A DNA stretch of 64,000 nt from Blautia hansenii DSM 20583 (GTDB taxonomy: Bacteria; Bacillota; Clostridia; Lachnospirales; Lachnospiraceae): assembly GCF_002222595.2 (NCBI RefSeq), contig NZ_CP022413.2:1256001-1320000 (forward strand), written 5' to 3'. How positions within the stretch are numbered: position 1 is the first letter of the stretch; every line of letters starts with the position of its first letter. Shown in pieces: positions 27,840 to 37,873 of the stretch. The notes under the pieces were generated by a model. That model was not told the origin of the DNA and made no database searches. It saw only the letters and a list, made by a program, of their open reading frames with translations. The position numbers and the translations under genes were made by a program.

Positions 27840-29492
27840 ATGAATTACCATAAATATAAAAGACAGTATTTTCTTCCGCCGGTGAAGTGCATGGATTGGG
27901 CAGAAAAAGATTATGTAGAAAAAGCGCCGGTGTGGTGCAGCGTAGATTTACGTGACGGAAATCAAGCGCTTGTCATTCCGATGAATTTACAGCAGAAAAT
28001 CGAGTTTTTTAAGCTCCTTACAAAAATAGGCTTTAAGGAAATTGAGGTGGGATTTCCGGCAGCCTCCGAGACAGAATATACTTTTATTCGTACGTTGATT
28101 GAAGAAAAGCTTATTCCAGATGATGTTACCATTCAGGTTTTAACACAGGCAAGGGAACATATTATTAAAAAGACTTTTGAAGCTGTAAAAGGCGCAAAAA
28201 ACGTTATTATTCACGTTTATAATTCTACTTCTTTAGCACAGAGGGAGCAGGTTTTCAAAAAGAGTAAAGATGAAATTTTGAAAATTGCCGTAAAGGGCGC
28301 ACAGCTTTTAAAGGATTTAACAGAGCAGGCAGGAGAGAACTATCGCTTTGAATACAGTCCGGAGAGCTTTACAGGCACAGAGCCGGAATATGCGCTGGAG
28401 GTGTGCAATGCGGTGCTGGATGTATGGAAACCTCAAAGTGACAGAAAAGCAATTATCAATCTGCCGGTTACGGTTCAGCATTCCATGCCTCATGTCTATG
28501 CAAGTCAGGTTGAATATATCTGTAAAAATATAAAATATAGAGAAAACGTTGTGATTTCTCTTCATCCGCACAATGACAGAGGCTGTGGTGTGGCAGATGC
28601 GGAAATGGGACTTTTAGCAGGAGCAGATCGTATTGAGGGGACACTTTTTGGAAATGGCGAACGTACAGGAAATGCGGATATTGTTACAATTGCATTGAAT
28701 ATGTATGCACAGGGTGTTTGCCCTGAATTGGATTTTTCAGAAATGACAGAAATCTGTGAAAAATATGAAGGATTTACAGGCATGAAAATCAACGAGCGAA
28801 GTCCTTATAGTGGTGAATTAGTTTTTGCAGCATTTTCCGGTTCTCATCAGGATGCTATTGCAAAGGGTATGCACTGGCAGGAAGAAAAGCAGCCTGAACA
28901 TTGGACAGTGCCGTATCTTCCGATTGATCCTTCTGATTTAGGACGTAATTATGACGCTGATGTCATTCGTATTAACAGCCAGTCAGGAAAGGGCGGCGTA
29001 GGCTATATTCTGGAAACAAAATTTGGTTTAAATCTTCCTCCTAAAATGCGAGAAGCAATGGGGTATACGGCAAAGGCAGTGTCTGACCACAGACAAAAAG
29101 AACTTTTACCGGAAGAAATCTTTGAATTATTTAAGAAGACCTTTGAAAATACAAGTTCTCCGCTAACCGTGGAAGAAACTCATTTTGAAAAATCGGAAAA
29201 CGGCGTAGTTGCAGAGATTAAATCAAGTTTCAATCAAAAGCCAATTTCTGTAAAAGCATCCGGAAACGGAAGCTTAAATGCAGTGAGCAATGCGCTGAAA
29301 AAGGCTTATGGCTTCCAGTATGAGGTTGTTACTTATCAGGAGCATGCACTGGAAAAAAGTTCTCATGCAAGAGCCATTGCCTATGTGGGAATTCAGAAGC
29401 CGGACGGCGCTTTGGCATGGGGTGCAGGGGTACACGAAGACATTATTCATGCTTCCATTGATGCTCTGGTTGCAGCTATAAACAACCGTTAA
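27840..29492 (+). CDS. leuA: 2-isopropylmalate synthase, long form
   Basis: 550 residues. The catalytic barrel begins with WCSVDLRDGNQAL and carries the metal histidines in SLHPHNDRGCGVA; GTLFGNGERTGNADIV is the second family signature. The C-terminal leucine-binding regulatory domain (from about residue 430, ending WGAGVHEDIIHASI) is present, so leucine feedback is expected. This is the actinobacterial/yeast-like LeuA type, common in Lachnospiraceae. It condenses acetyl-CoA with 2-oxoisovalerate. A GGGGAGGAG site precedes the ATG. Confidence 0.95.
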   Translation: MNYHKYKRQYFLPPVKCMDWAEKDYVEKAPVWCSVDLRDGNQALVIPMNLQQKIEFFKLLTKIGFKEIEVGFPAASETEYTFIRTLIEEKLIPDDVTIQVLTQAREHIIKKTFEAVKGAKNVIIHVYNSTSLAQREQVFKKSKDEILKIAVKGAQLLKDLTEQAGENYRFEYSPESFTGTEPEYALEVCNAVLDVWKPQSDRKAIINLPVTVQHSMPHVYASQVEYICKNIKYRENVVISLHPHNDRGCGVADAEMGLLAGADRIEGTLFGNGERTGNADIVTIALNMYAQGVCPELDFSEMTEICEKYEGFTGMKINERSPYSGELVFAAFSGSHQDAIAKGMHWQEEKQPEHWTVPYLPIDPSDLGRNYDADVIRINSQSGKGGVGYILETKFGLNLPPKMREAMGYTAKAVSDHRQKELLPEEIFELFKKTFENTSSPLTVEETHFEKSENGVVAEIKSSFNQKPISVKASGNGSLNAVSNALKKAYGFQYEVVTYQEHALEKSSHARAIAYVGIQKPDGALAWGAGVHEDIIHASIDALVAAINNR

Positions 29493-29571
29493 ATTTATAC
29501 AATATACATAAAAATAATGGGAGAATAATGGGATAAAATCGTGCAAAACACCTAAAGAAGCTTGAGATAAC

Positions 29572-29601
29572 TTGACTTTCCGGTAAAGTGTCGCTTATAA
29601 T
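29572..29601 (+). promoter_or_regulatory. Promoter of the SleB-like gene, thrC and HD gene
   Basis: TTGACT (29572-29577), an 18-base spacer and TATAAT (29596-29601). Confidence 0.6.
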
Positions 29602-29657
29602 CCATTTTAGTGAGATGTTTTACGAGAGAAAATAAGGACTTACTAAAGGGAAGATTT

Positions 29658-30377
29658 ATGAATAAAAAGAGCAGACAGAAAAAGGCAAGATTAGCAGCCG
29701 TTGCAGTGCTGATGATGACAATCATGTTTTCGTCTCAACAGGTAAGTGCCAAGGAAGAAATACAGGTACGTGAGGAAGGCTTGAAATCTATTATTCAAGG
29801 CGTTGCAATCAGCCAGAATACCCAAAAAGCAGTAAAGAGAATAGGAACTTCTTTTGAAGTGGTTCTGGTAGGACAGCGAATGGGAAAAAGAGAAATTCAG
29901 TCTCGCTTGGATTTTGGAAATCAAGGGGCTGAGGAAGTAAAGCGCTTAAAAGAGAAATCCATTGGTTTTACGGAAAATAAGCTGGTCATGTCTGATGAGG
30001 ACTATAATACTCTTCTTAAAATTGTAGAAGCAGAAGCCGGAGGGGAAGATATAAAAGGGAAAATTCTGGTGGCAAATGTTATTTTTAACAGAATGAAAAG
30101 TCCTGATTTTCCTTCAACCGTTACAGAGGTGGTGTGGGAAAATGTAGCAGGAAGTCCCCAGTTTTCTCCTACGGCAGACGGCAGAATTCATACGGTCACC
30201 GTTTCAGAGGAAACGAGAGAGGCAGTAAATCGGGCAATAGACGGAGAAGATTATTCCAAGGGCGCATTGTTCTTTATGGAAGAAGCTTATGCTGATAAAA
30301 GCAATGTGCAGTGGTTTAAAAAGGATTTGAAATTTTTATTCAAACATGGTGTCCACGATTTTTATACATATCCATAA
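29658..30377 (+). CDS. SleB/CwlJ-type cell-wall hydrolase, secreted
   Basis: 239 residues from ATG 29658; the frame is open from 29610 but AAAGGGAAG precedes the later ATG. A signal peptide (KKARLAAVAVLMMTIMFSS, cleavage near VSA-KEE) is followed by a linker and a Hydrolase_2 domain from about residue 110: LLKIVEAEAGGEDIKGKILV, NVIFNRMKSPDFPSTV, SPQFSPTADGRI. The Glu of EAEAGGE is the presumed catalytic residue. SleB/CwlJ proteins cut spore cortex or vegetative peptidoglycan. thrC starts 15 bases downstream, so they share a transcript. Confidence 0.88.
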   Translation: MNKKSRQKKARLAAVAVLMMTIMFSSQQVSAKEEIQVREEGLKSIIQGVAISQNTQKAVKRIGTSFEVVLVGQRMGKREIQSRLDFGNQGAEEVKRLKEKSIGFTENKLVMSDEDYNTLLKIVEAEAGGEDIKGKILVANVIFNRMKSPDFPSTVTEVVWENVAGSPQFSPTADGRIHTVTVSEETREAVNRAIDGEDYSKGALFFMEEAYADKSNVQWFKKDLKFLFKHGVHDFYTYP

Positions 30378-30392
30378 GAAAGGAAGAAAGAA

Positions 30393-31880
30393 ATGGCAGT
30401 ATTATATGGAAGTACCAGAGGAAACGGAGAAAAAATTACAGCTTCTATGGCTATTTTAAAGGGACTGGCAGAGGACGGCGGATTATTTGTGCCGGACAGT
30501 ATTCCGGCGTTAGACGTGCCTTTGAAAGAATTGCTGGGAAAAAGCTATCAGGAAATCGCATATCAGGTCATGAGCAGACTTCTGACCGATTTTACAGAAG
30601 AAGAATTGAGAAACTGCATCAATAAAGCATACGACAGCAAGTTTGATGCGCCTGAAATTGCTCCGCTGGTGAAAAAGGGAAATTCCTATTATCTGGAGCT
30701 GTTTCACGGTTCTACCATTGCTTTTAAAGATATGGCGCTTTCTATTTTGCCTCATCTTCTGACAACAGCAGCAAAGAAAAATGGTGTTACCAATGAAATC
30801 GTGATTTTGACAGCAACATCAGGCGATACCGGAAAAGCTGCTATGGCGGGATTTGCAGATGTGCCGGGAACACGCATTATTGTCTTCTATCCAAAGGACG
30901 GAGTAAGTCCTGTTCAGGAAAAACAGATGCTTACACAAAAGGGAGAAAATACAGCCGTTGTGGGAATTTACGGTAATTTCGACGATGCTCAGACAGGTGT
31001 AAAGAATATTTTCAATGATAAAGAAATGAAAGAAAAGTTGGCAGGCGCAGGCTTTCAGTTTTCTTCTGCAAACTCTATCAATATCGGACGCTTGGTGCCG
31101 CAGATTGCCTATTATGTATACGCATACTTAAGATTGATGGAAGCAGGAGAAATTCAAGAGAATGAACAGATAAACGTGGTAGTTCCTACTGGAAACTTCG
31201 GAAATATTCTGGCAGCGTATTATGCAAAAGAAATGGGAATTCCTATTGCCCGTTTTATCTGTGCTTCCAATGAAAATAAAGTGCTGTATGACTTTTTTAG
31301 AACAGGATGTTATGACAGAAACCGTGATTTCCGTTTGACAAATTCTCCTTCAATGGATATTCTGATTTCCAGCAATCTGGAACGATTGATTTATAAAATT
31401 GCGGGAAATGATGCGGAGAAAAACCGTAATTTCATGGAGCAGCTAGGGGCAGAGGGCAAATATGAAATTACAGAAGAAATGAAGGAAAAGCTTCGGGAAT
31501 TCTATGGAAATTATGCCAATGAAGAAGAAACTGCACAGACAATCCGACAGGTATACGAAGAAACAGGATATGTACTGGATACTCATACAGCCGTAGGGAA
31601 AGCTGTGTATGAAAAATATAAGAAGGACACACAGGACAATACAAAGACGGTTATTGCTTCAACAGCAAGTCCCTTCAAATTTACGAGAAGTGTCATGACT
31701 GCCATAGATAAAAAATACGAAGATATGGAAGATTTCCAGTTAGTGGATGAATTATCTGAACTTGCAAAAATTCCCGTGCCTCAGGCAATCGAAGAAATTC
31801 GTACAGCCGAAATTCGTCATAACACAACAGCACAGGTGTCACAGATGGCAGAGACCGTTATGAAAATATTGGGAATTTAA
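30393..31880 (+). CDS. thrC: Threonine synthase
   Basis: 495 residues, fold type II PLP enzyme. The PLP lysine is in GSTIAFKDMALS near residue 110; ATSGDTGKAA binds the cofactor phosphate and VVPTGNFGNILAAYYAKEMG is a second family motif. The N-terminal YGSTRGNGEKI is characteristic of the long bacterial/yeast type. It makes threonine from O-phosphohomoserine. It is in the middle of a likely three-gene operon. Confidence 0.96.
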   Translation: MAVLYGSTRGNGEKITASMAILKGLAEDGGLFVPDSIPALDVPLKELLGKSYQEIAYQVMSRLLTDFTEEELRNCINKAYDSKFDAPEIAPLVKKGNSYYLELFHGSTIAFKDMALSILPHLLTTAAKKNGVTNEIVILTATSGDTGKAAMAGFADVPGTRIIVFYPKDGVSPVQEKQMLTQKGENTAVVGIYGNFDDAQTGVKNIFNDKEMKEKLAGAGFQFSSANSINIGRLVPQIAYYVYAYLRLMEAGEIQENEQINVVVPTGNFGNILAAYYAKEMGIPIARFICASNENKVLYDFFRTGCYDRNRDFRLTNSPSMDILISSNLERLIYKIAGNDAEKNRNFMEQLGAEGKYEITEEMKEKLREFYGNYANEEETAQTIRQVYEETGYVLDTHTAVGKAVYEKYKKDTQDNTKTVIASTASPFKFTRSVMTAIDKKYEDMEDFQLVDELSELAKIPVPQAIEEIRTAEIRHNTTAQVSQMAETVMKILGI

Positions 31881-31894
31881 AGAGGAAAGGTAAA

Positions 31895-32668
31895 ATGTCA
31901 GGAATTGATTTAGAATATGCAAGAAAGAGCTTTCAGGAATATTTAAGCGCTTATGATGCAAAAGATGAGAAGATTAAGTTAAAAAGAGTTCATACCTTTT
32001 GTGTGGTAAAAGCAGCAGAATATATTACAACCAGAGAGAAGATTTCGGAAGAAGACAAGGAACTGGCTCTTTTAATAGCGCTTTTACATGATATCGGAAG
32101 ATTTGAGCAACTAAAGAAATACAACAGCTATGATGATAATATTATGGATCATGCCAAGTTTGGAGTGCAGGTCTTATTTGAAGAAGGGAAAATCCGTGAT
32201 TTTATCGAAACAGATAAGTATGACGAAATCATTCGGGAAGCCATTTATTGGCATTCTGCTTATCAGTTGCCTGAAATGAAAGATGAACGAATTTTACTTC
32301 ATTGCAAACTAATCCGAGATGCAGATAAACTGGATAATTTTCGAGTGAAAGCAACGGAAAGTCTGGAGGCACATTTTGATGTGTCAAAGGAAATCGTAGA
32401 GACAGAGGAAGTGTCTGATAATATTATGGAAGCAATCCGAGAGGAACGCAGTATTTTGCGAAATGAGAGAACCACACATTTGGACATGTGGGTTTCCTAT
32501 CTGGCATTTATCTTTGATTTGAATTTTGCTTCCAGCTTTGGATATATCCAGGAGCATGATTATATCAATCATAATATTGACCGCATGAATTACACAAATC
32601 CAAAGACAAAAGAGCGTATGGAAGAAGTAAGAAAAATCTGTCTTGCTTACGTGGAAAAGAGAGCGTAA
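31895..32668 (+). CDS. HD-domain phosphohydrolase
   Basis: 257 residues with the HD metal motif: His in RVHTFCVV, the HD pair in ALLHDIGRFEQ near residue 68, and further ligands in IYWHSAYQL and RDADKLDNF. These make an intact divalent-metal phosphohydrolase site. Substrate unknown; members of this family include nucleotidases and (p)ppGpp-type hydrolases. It follows thrC by 14 bases. Confidence 0.88.
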   Translation: MSGIDLEYARKSFQEYLSAYDAKDEKIKLKRVHTFCVVKAAEYITTREKISEEDKELALLIALLHDIGRFEQLKKYNSYDDNIMDHAKFGVQVLFEEGKIRDFIETDKYDEIIREAIYWHSAYQLPEMKDERILLHCKLIRDADKLDNFRVKATESLEAHFDVSKEIVETEEVSDNIMEAIREERSILRNERTTHLDMWVSYLAFIFDLNFASSFGYIQEHDYINHNIDRMNYTNPKTKERMEEVRKICLAYVEKRA

Positions 32669-32707
32669 AATCTTTTGATTTTTTTCTTTTCAACTGCGTA
32701 TTTTTTG

Positions 32708-32736
32708 TTGAAAAATTTCATATACTAGAGTATAAT
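32708..32736 (+). promoter_or_regulatory. Promoter of 6S RNA
   Basis: TTGAAA (32708-32713), 17 bases, TATAAT (32731-32736). Confidence 0.7.
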
Positions 32737-32743
32737 AATGATA

Positions 32744-32923
32744 TGAAATCCTGGGGTGTGCGATAATCCTATTTATTTTGAACCTACATTACTTTAAACG
32801 GGATTCCTATATTGCCGATTTAATGTCAAGCCGTCATTGCGCAGCGGAAGACAGCGAGCCGGTTGCGGTTGCCCACCTAGCATAAGCTAGGAGTCAGAAG
32901 ATAGGAAACGGCACTCTGGGATT
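32744..32923 (+). ncRNA. ssrS: 6S RNA
   Basis: About 180 bases. The ends pair as a closing stem (AATCCTGGGGTG with CACTCTGGGATT, using G-U pairs). Inside are segments I recognise from clostridial 6S RNA: TTGAACCTACAT, AACGGGATTCC, CCCACCTAGC and GCTAGGAGTCAGA, the last two forming a hairpin. A consensus promoter precedes it and a terminator follows, with no open reading frame. 6S RNA binds the sigma-A RNA polymerase holoenzyme as a promoter mimic, chiefly in stationary phase. Identification is from pattern memory, not a covariance search. Confidence 0.8.
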
Positions 32924-32956
32924 AAAAAAAGCCTTTCGGGGCTTATTTTTTTATTT
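32924..32956 (+). terminator. Terminator of 6S RNA
   Basis: AAAAGCC-TTTC-GGGGCTT followed by a T run. Confidence 0.8.
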
Positions 32957-32990
32957 CATAGGAAACTTCAAGAGACAGGAGAGGGATAAA

Positions 32991-34055
32991 ATGGGTATTA
33001 CAAAACAGTCCTTTGGAAAAGGTATGGACAATCAGGAAGTATTTTTATACAGTATTACAAATAAAAATCAGATGACAATTACGGTAACAGACTTTGGAGC
33101 AACTTTAGTACAGATTTTAGTTCCGGATAAAGACGGAAATAAAATTGACGTTGCTTTAGGATATGATACTGTTGAGGGATATTATAAAAATCCGGGACAT
33201 TTCGGAGCAACCATTGGAAGAAACGGAAACCGTATTAAAAACGCAGCATTTTCTATCAATGGAAAAGAGTATCCTCTTGCAGTGAATGACAATGTTAATA
33301 ACTTACATAGCGGTCCAAACTGGTACCGTACCAGAGTATGGAATGTAACAGAGATAGATGAAGAAAAAAATGCAGTTACTTTTTGCATTTTAAGTCCTGA
33401 CGGGGATCAGGGATTTCCGGGGAACTTTACAGGATATGTGACTTATGAGTTGACAGATGACAATGAGATTGTTTTGCATTATCAGGGAAGCGCAGATGCA
33501 GATACCGTGGTAAATATGACAAATCATTCCTATTTTAATCTGGCAGGACACCATGCAGGGGCAGAAGCAATGCTTAATCATACTGTACAGATTTTTGCTC
33601 CGGAATATACACCGGTATCTGACTCTCAGGCAATTCCCACAGGAGAAATTCTGCCGGTAGAAGGAACACCGATGGATTTCACAAAGCCAAAGAAAATCGG
33701 ACAGGATGTAGAAGCAGATTTTGACCAGTTAAAATTTGGCGGCGGTTATGACCACAATTACGCACTGTCCAGAGAAAAGGGAGAAATGAAAAAAGCGGCA
33801 GAAGCATTTTCAGAGGAGTCCGGTATTGTTATGGAAGTCTTTACTGATTTACCGGGGATGCAGTTCTATATCGGAAACTTTATTGAGCAGGAACAGGGAA
33901 AAGACGGATGCGTATATGGTAAACGGGGCGGTTTCTGTATGGAAACACAGTATTATCCGGATGCCTGCAATCAGGCTGCTTTTCAGAGCTCTGTATTAAA
34001 AGCAGGAGAAAAATACGATACAACAACGATTTATAAATTTTCTGTGAGAAAATAA
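32991..34055 (+). CDS. galM: Aldose 1-epimerase
   Basis: 354 residues, normal mutarotase length. Substrate and catalytic residues are visible in GATIGRNGNRI, MTNHSYFNLAGH (the catalytic His pair) and the C-terminal CMETQYYPDACNQ (catalytic Glu). It interconverts alpha and beta anomers of galactose or glucose. An AGGAGAGGG site precedes the ATG. A strong terminator follows, so it is probably a single-gene transcript. Confidence 0.95.
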   Translation: MGITKQSFGKGMDNQEVFLYSITNKNQMTITVTDFGATLVQILVPDKDGNKIDVALGYDTVEGYYKNPGHFGATIGRNGNRIKNAAFSINGKEYPLAVNDNVNNLHSGPNWYRTRVWNVTEIDEEKNAVTFCILSPDGDQGFPGNFTGYVTYELTDDNEIVLHYQGSADADTVVNMTNHSYFNLAGHHAGAEAMLNHTVQIFAPEYTPVSDSQAIPTGEILPVEGTPMDFTKPKKIGQDVEADFDQLKFGGGYDHNYALSREKGEMKKAAEAFSEESGIVMEVFTDLPGMQFYIGNFIEQEQGKDGCVYGKRGGFCMETQYYPDACNQAAFQSSVLKAGEKYDTTTIYKFSVRK

Positions 34056-34066
34056 CAGATAAAATA

Positions 34067-34116
34067 GGCTATGACATGAGAAAGCAATCGAAAGAACCTC
34101 ATGTCATAGCCTTTTT
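34067..34116 (+). terminator. Strong terminator after galM
   Basis: Perfect 14-base arms GGCTATGACATGAG and CTCATGTCATAGCC, a 17-base loop, then TTTTT. The ATG at 34076 lies inside it. Confidence 0.9.
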
Positions 34117-34159
34117 GACTCTTTGCATGAATAAGGAAGAAAAAGCATATATTAGGAGT

Positions 34160-35557
34160 ATGAATTGGAAAGAAAAGTTAAAGTGGAAACTCCTGATTAT
34201 TCTCATTGCTCTTATAGGAATTTTGATTGTATGGTGTGCCGGAAAAGCAGGAGAAAGGAAAGCGGTCACAGAAAAGGAAATTCTAAGAGAGTATGCACAA
34301 AAGGAGAATGAATGGGCAAGTGCAAAAACGGAACTTCCGAAAGAGTCACAGCCACAGCAGGAGGCAGAAGCGCCAGAGGAAGCTATGGAAGAACCTTCTA
34401 TTCGTGTGGTTTTAATGACAAATGATTATGAAAGCTATTACCATTCAGAGGTTTCCTTGGAATTTCAGGGGAATTATCAAACGGAAGGTGTAATTCAGAA
34501 AACATTTTCTTCCGGAGAAAAAATAACTTTGAAAACAGGCTGCCAAGAACTTGCAAATGGCAGCCTGAGGTTTTTGCCGGAAAATCAGGAATGTAGGATT
34601 GCCCTTACTTCTTTAAAAAGAGGACAGGGTGTGCCCTCTTATAAAGGGAGCTTAGAAATTTATGAAGATGAATATGGACTGCATCTTGTCAATGAACTGC
34701 CTTTGGAGGATTATCTCTGCGGAGTTGTACCCAGTGAAATGCCGTCCTCTTATCCTAAAGAAGCTTTAAAAGCACAGGCAGTGTGTGCAAGGACTTATGC
34801 CTGCGTACAGCTTGAAAGCAAAAAATTAGAGCAGCTTCACGGACAGGTAGATGACAGTGTTTCTTATCAGGTATATCAAAATACAGCAGAGGCGGAGTCT
34901 GCCAATGAAGCCGTGCAGGAAACAAAAGGAGAAATTCTTTTAAAAGACGGAAATCCTATTCAGGCATATTATTTCTCCACTTCTCACGGAAAAACTAGTA
35001 CCGACGAGGTGTGGGAAACAGCGTCTCCTGCCTCTTATCTAAAAAGTGTGGATTGTACTTACGACTCCCAAGAGCCTTGGTATCAGTGGGAGGTTCTTGT
35101 TTCCAAAGAAAATATTTTGAAAAATGTACAGCAGTTATTGCCGGAAGTAAAAGAGGTACAAAGGGTGGAAATTGTAGAAAAAGGAGAAGGGGATGCGGTA
35201 CTGCATCTGAAGGTGGAAACAGAGCAAGGAGCAAAAAGCTTTTATAGTGAATATGATATTCGTTCTGTATTAGCGCCTTTGGGAGCAGAAATTATTCGAC
35301 AGGACGGTTCTTCTGTAAAAGGGGGAAAGCTCCTTCCTAGCGCTTATTTTACAATGGAAGAACAGACAGATACGGCAGGTGTGTGGACCGGTTATCAGAT
35401 AAAAGGCGGAGGCTATGGTCATGGTGTAGGTATGAGCCAGAATGGAGCAAAGGGCATGGCAGACACGGGAAAAACTTATGAGGAAATTTTGAACTATTTC
35501 TATCAGGAAGTAGAGCTTGGGCAGGTGCAGGATGTTGTCAAGAAGGAAAATCCATGA
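34160..35557 (+). CDS. SpoIID/LytB-domain protein, membrane-anchored
   Basis: About 465 residues from ATG 34160 (AGGAG lies very close upstream, so the start is not certain; the frame is open back into the galM terminator). One N-terminal membrane helix (LLIILIALIGILIVWCAG), a Glu/Pro-rich linker, then the SpoIID domain: LEDYLCGVVPSEMPSSYPKEAL, KAQAVCARTYA, and GGYGHGVGMSQNGAKGMA near the C-terminus. SpoIID itself is a lytic transglycosylase of engulfment; LytB forms enhance amidases. With no other sporulation genes nearby the exact role is open. Confidence 0.85.
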   Translation: MNWKEKLKWKLLIILIALIGILIVWCAGKAGERKAVTEKEILREYAQKENEWASAKTELPKESQPQQEAEAPEEAMEEPSIRVVLMTNDYESYYHSEVSLEFQGNYQTEGVIQKTFSSGEKITLKTGCQELANGSLRFLPENQECRIALTSLKRGQGVPSYKGSLEIYEDEYGLHLVNELPLEDYLCGVVPSEMPSSYPKEALKAQAVCARTYACVQLESKKLEQLHGQVDDSVSYQVYQNTAEAESANEAVQETKGEILLKDGNPIQAYYFSTSHGKTSTDEVWETASPASYLKSVDCTYDSQEPWYQWEVLVSKENILKNVQQLLPEVKEVQRVEIVEKGEGDAVLHLKVETEQGAKSFYSEYDIRSVLAPLGAEIIRQDGSSVKGGKLLPSAYFTMEEQTDTAGVWTGYQIKGGGYGHGVGMSQNGAKGMADTGKTYEEILNYFYQEVELGQVQDVVKKENP

Positions 35558-35596
35558 TACAATGGCTCATATTGTTAAGAAGATGGGGGTGAAAGT

Positions 35597-36508
35597 ATGG
35601 TGAAGCGTTTCCTTGGTGCGACAAAAGAATTTATAAAAAGTATGAACGAGCGTCATGTAACGGCTTATGCGGCACAGGCGGCATATTTTATCATACTTTC
35701 CTTTATTCCCTTCATGCTTGTTCTAATGACTTCTGTAAAATATACGCCGTTGACAAAAGCAGAAGTAGTTCATGCGCTGCTTCAGGTGTGTCCGGAGAAT
35801 TTTGAAACTTTTATACAGAGCATTGTAAACGAAGTTTATGAGAAATCTCTGGGTGTTGTGCCTGTTTCTGCTGTAATTGCCATGTGGTCGGCAGGAAAGG
35901 GCATACAGGCGCTGACACGAGGATTTAACAGTATTTATCAGGTAAAAGAAACCAGAAATTTTCTCATGAGCAGAATTCGGGCGGTGTTTTATACTCTGGT
36001 GTTTGTCATATCCATTATTTTAACGTTGACTTTGCAGGTGTTCGGAAACAGTTTGCAGCGAGAACTAAGCAGCCATTTTCCCTTTATGGAGAAAATCGTA
36101 ACCATGATTATCAGTATGAGGGTAGTGATTACGCTCAGTGCGCTGTGTGTGGTCTTTTTGATGATGTATAAATTTATTCCCAATCGAAAAGCGACTTTCA
36201 GAAGTCAGTTTCCGGGAGCGCTTTTGTGTGCTGTATGCTGGTCTGCTTTTTCTTTTGGCTTTTCTTTATATATTGATTTTTACAATGGCGCTGCAAATAT
36301 GTATGGAAGTATGACAACTATTGTCTTAGTGCTTCTGTGGCTGTATTTTTGCATGATGTTTGTGATGCTGGGCGCACAGGTGAACCATTATTTTGAGGCG
36401 AAAATCGAGGAGGTGCATCAGATGGCTGCTCAGATGATTAAAAAGGAATACTATCAGCTTTTGCAAAGTGATGAGGATGAGGAAAAAGAAGATGAAAGAA
36501 AATCTTGA
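35597..36508 (+). CDS. yihY: YihY/BrkB-family membrane protein
   Basis: 303 residues with about six membrane helices and the family segments TAYAAQAAYFIILSFIPF, WSAGKGIQALTRGFNSIY and NGAANMYGSMTTIVLVLLWLY. The C-terminus is a charged cytosolic tail (DEDEEKEDERKS). The function of the family is not settled; the old name RNase BN is wrong. A GGGGGTGAAAG site precedes the ATG. Its end overlaps the promoter of the pheS leader. Confidence 0.9.
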   Translation: MVKRFLGATKEFIKSMNERHVTAYAAQAAYFIILSFIPFMLVLMTSVKYTPLTKAEVVHALLQVCPENFETFIQSIVNEVYEKSLGVVPVSAVIAMWSAGKGIQALTRGFNSIYQVKETRNFLMSRIRAVFYTLVFVISIILTLTLQVFGNSLQRELSSHFPFMEKIVTMIISMRVVITLSALCVVFLMMYKFIPNRKATFRSQFPGALLCAVCWSAFSFGFSLYIDFYNGAANMYGSMTTIVLVLLWLYFCMMFVMLGAQVNHYFEAKIEEVHQMAAQMIKKEYYQLLQSDEDEEKEDERKS

Positions 36509-36533
36509 CAGCAGATAAGAAAGTGGATAAAAT
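36505..36533 (+). promoter_or_regulatory. Promoter of the pheST T-box transcript
   Basis: TTGACA (36505-36510), 17 bases, TAAAAT (36528-36533), overlapping the yihY stop. Confidence 0.75.
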
Positions 36534-36539
36534 AAAGGG

Positions 36540-36803
36540 CAGATATGAAAAAAGCAAAGAAAGTGTCAGTAGATACCTGTTTTCTGCCAGAGATGGAAAG
36601 TCATTGGCTGTAAGCTTTCCTCAGTTCAGACAGATATTGAAATTCCCACCGGAGCTGCATTTTTGAAACTGTATGTTACAGAAGTAGGAGATGACGTAAC
36701 TGTGCGTTAAACAGATACGAGTGCCTGTCATGTGTTTGACAGGAACGAGGGTGGTACCGCGAGATTGTAATGACTTCGTCCCTTTTAGGGGCGGAGTTTT
36801 TTT
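36540..36803 (+). promoter_or_regulatory. T-box leader of pheST
   Basis: The T-box core AGGGTGGTACCGCG is at 36748-36761. The terminator is GACTTCGTCCC/GGGGCGGAG plus a T run (ending about 36803). Upstream structure fits stem I; a TTC triplet at 36643-36645 could be the Phe specifier (inferred, supported by the downstream gene). Uncharged tRNA-Phe would favour readthrough. Confidence 0.9.
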
Positions 36804-36839
36804 CTTTGCATCTAAATATAGAAATAAAAGGAGAAAGTC

Positions 36840-37859
36840 ATGAAAGAAAAATTACAGCATATTCAGGAAGAAGCTGCAAAGCGTATTCAGGAAGCAAATT
36901 CTTTGGATAAGTTAAATGAAGTGCGTGTTGCATTTTTAGGTAAAAAAGGTGAATTAACTGCAGTTTTAAAAGGAATGAAGGACGTTGCCCCAGAAGACAG
37001 ACCAAAGGTTGGTCAGTGGGTAAATGAGGTAAGAGCTGAGTTAGAAGGTCTTTTAGAAGAAACAAAGGCAAAATTAGAAGCAGAAGCTTTAGAGAAAAAG
37101 TTAAGAGAAGAAGTCATTGACGTAACGCTTCCAGCAAAGAAAATGGAAATCGGACACCGTCATCCAAACACCATCGCACTGGAAGAAGTAGAGAGAATTT
37201 TCATCGGTATGGGCTATGAAGTAGTAGAAGGTCCTGAAGTAGAATATGACTTATACAACTTTGAAAAATTAAACATTCCGGAAGGACATCCTGCAAAAGA
37301 CGAACAGGATACTTTCTATGTAAATAAAAATATTGTACTTCGTACACAGACCTCACCGGTACAGGCTCGTGTAATGGAAGAAGGCAAGCTGCCAATTCGT
37401 ATGATTGCACCGGGAAGAGTGTTCCGTTCTGATGAAGTAGATGCAACACACTCTCCGTCCTTCCATCAGATTGAAGGTCTTGTTATTGACAAACACATTA
37501 CTTTTGCAGACTTAAAGGGAACTTTGGAAGAGTTTGCCAAAGAACTGTTTGGACCGGAAACAAAGACAAAATTCCGTCCTCATCACTTCCCATTTACAGA
37601 GCCAAGCGCAGAAGTAGACGTTTCCTGCTTCAAATGCGGAGGCAAGGGCTGCCGTTTCTGTAAGGGCTCCGGTTGGATTGAAATTTTAGGCTGCGGTATG
37701 GTACATCCACATGTACTGGAAATGTGCGGAATTGATCCGGAGGAATACACCGGATTTGCATTTGGCGTAGGTCTTGAGCGTATTGCACTTTTGAAATACG
37801 AAATTGATGATATGCGTTTATTATATGAAAATGACACAAGATTTTTACGTCAGTTCTAG
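36840..37859 (+). CDS. pheS: Phenylalanine--tRNA ligase alpha subunit
   Basis: 339 residues: an N-terminal coiled coil (about 1-90), then the class II catalytic core with motif 2 ([23 protein letters not shown]) and motif 3 ([19 protein letters not shown]). A CxxC...CxxC knuckle ([12 protein letters not shown]) in the core is common in Firmicute PheS. It charges tRNA-Phe as an alpha2beta2 enzyme with PheT. AAAGGAG precedes ATG 36840. Regulated by the upstream T-box. Confidence 0.97.
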   Translation: MKEKLQHIQEEAAKRIQEANSLDKLNEVRVAFLGKKGELTAVLKGMKDVAPEDRPKVGQWVNEVRAELEGLLEETKAKLEAEALEKKLREEVIDVTLPAKKMEIGHRHPNTIALEEVERIFIGMGYEVVEGPEVEYDLYNFEKLNIPEGHPAKDEQDTFYVNKNIVLRTQTSPVQARVMEEGKLPIRMIAPGRVFRSDEVDATHSPSFHQIEGLVIDKHITFADLKGTLEEFAKELFGPETKTKFRPHHFPFTEPSAEVDVSCFKCGGKGCRFCKGSGWIEILGCGMVHPHVLEMCGIDPEEYTGFAFGVGLERIALLKYEIDDMRLLYENDTRFLRQF

Positions 37860-37873
37860 GAGGAGAAAGAGAA

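Noticed and set aside
34076..34159. Upstream start of the SpoIID-like gene at ATG 34076
   Set aside because: That codon lies inside the perfect galM terminator hairpin.
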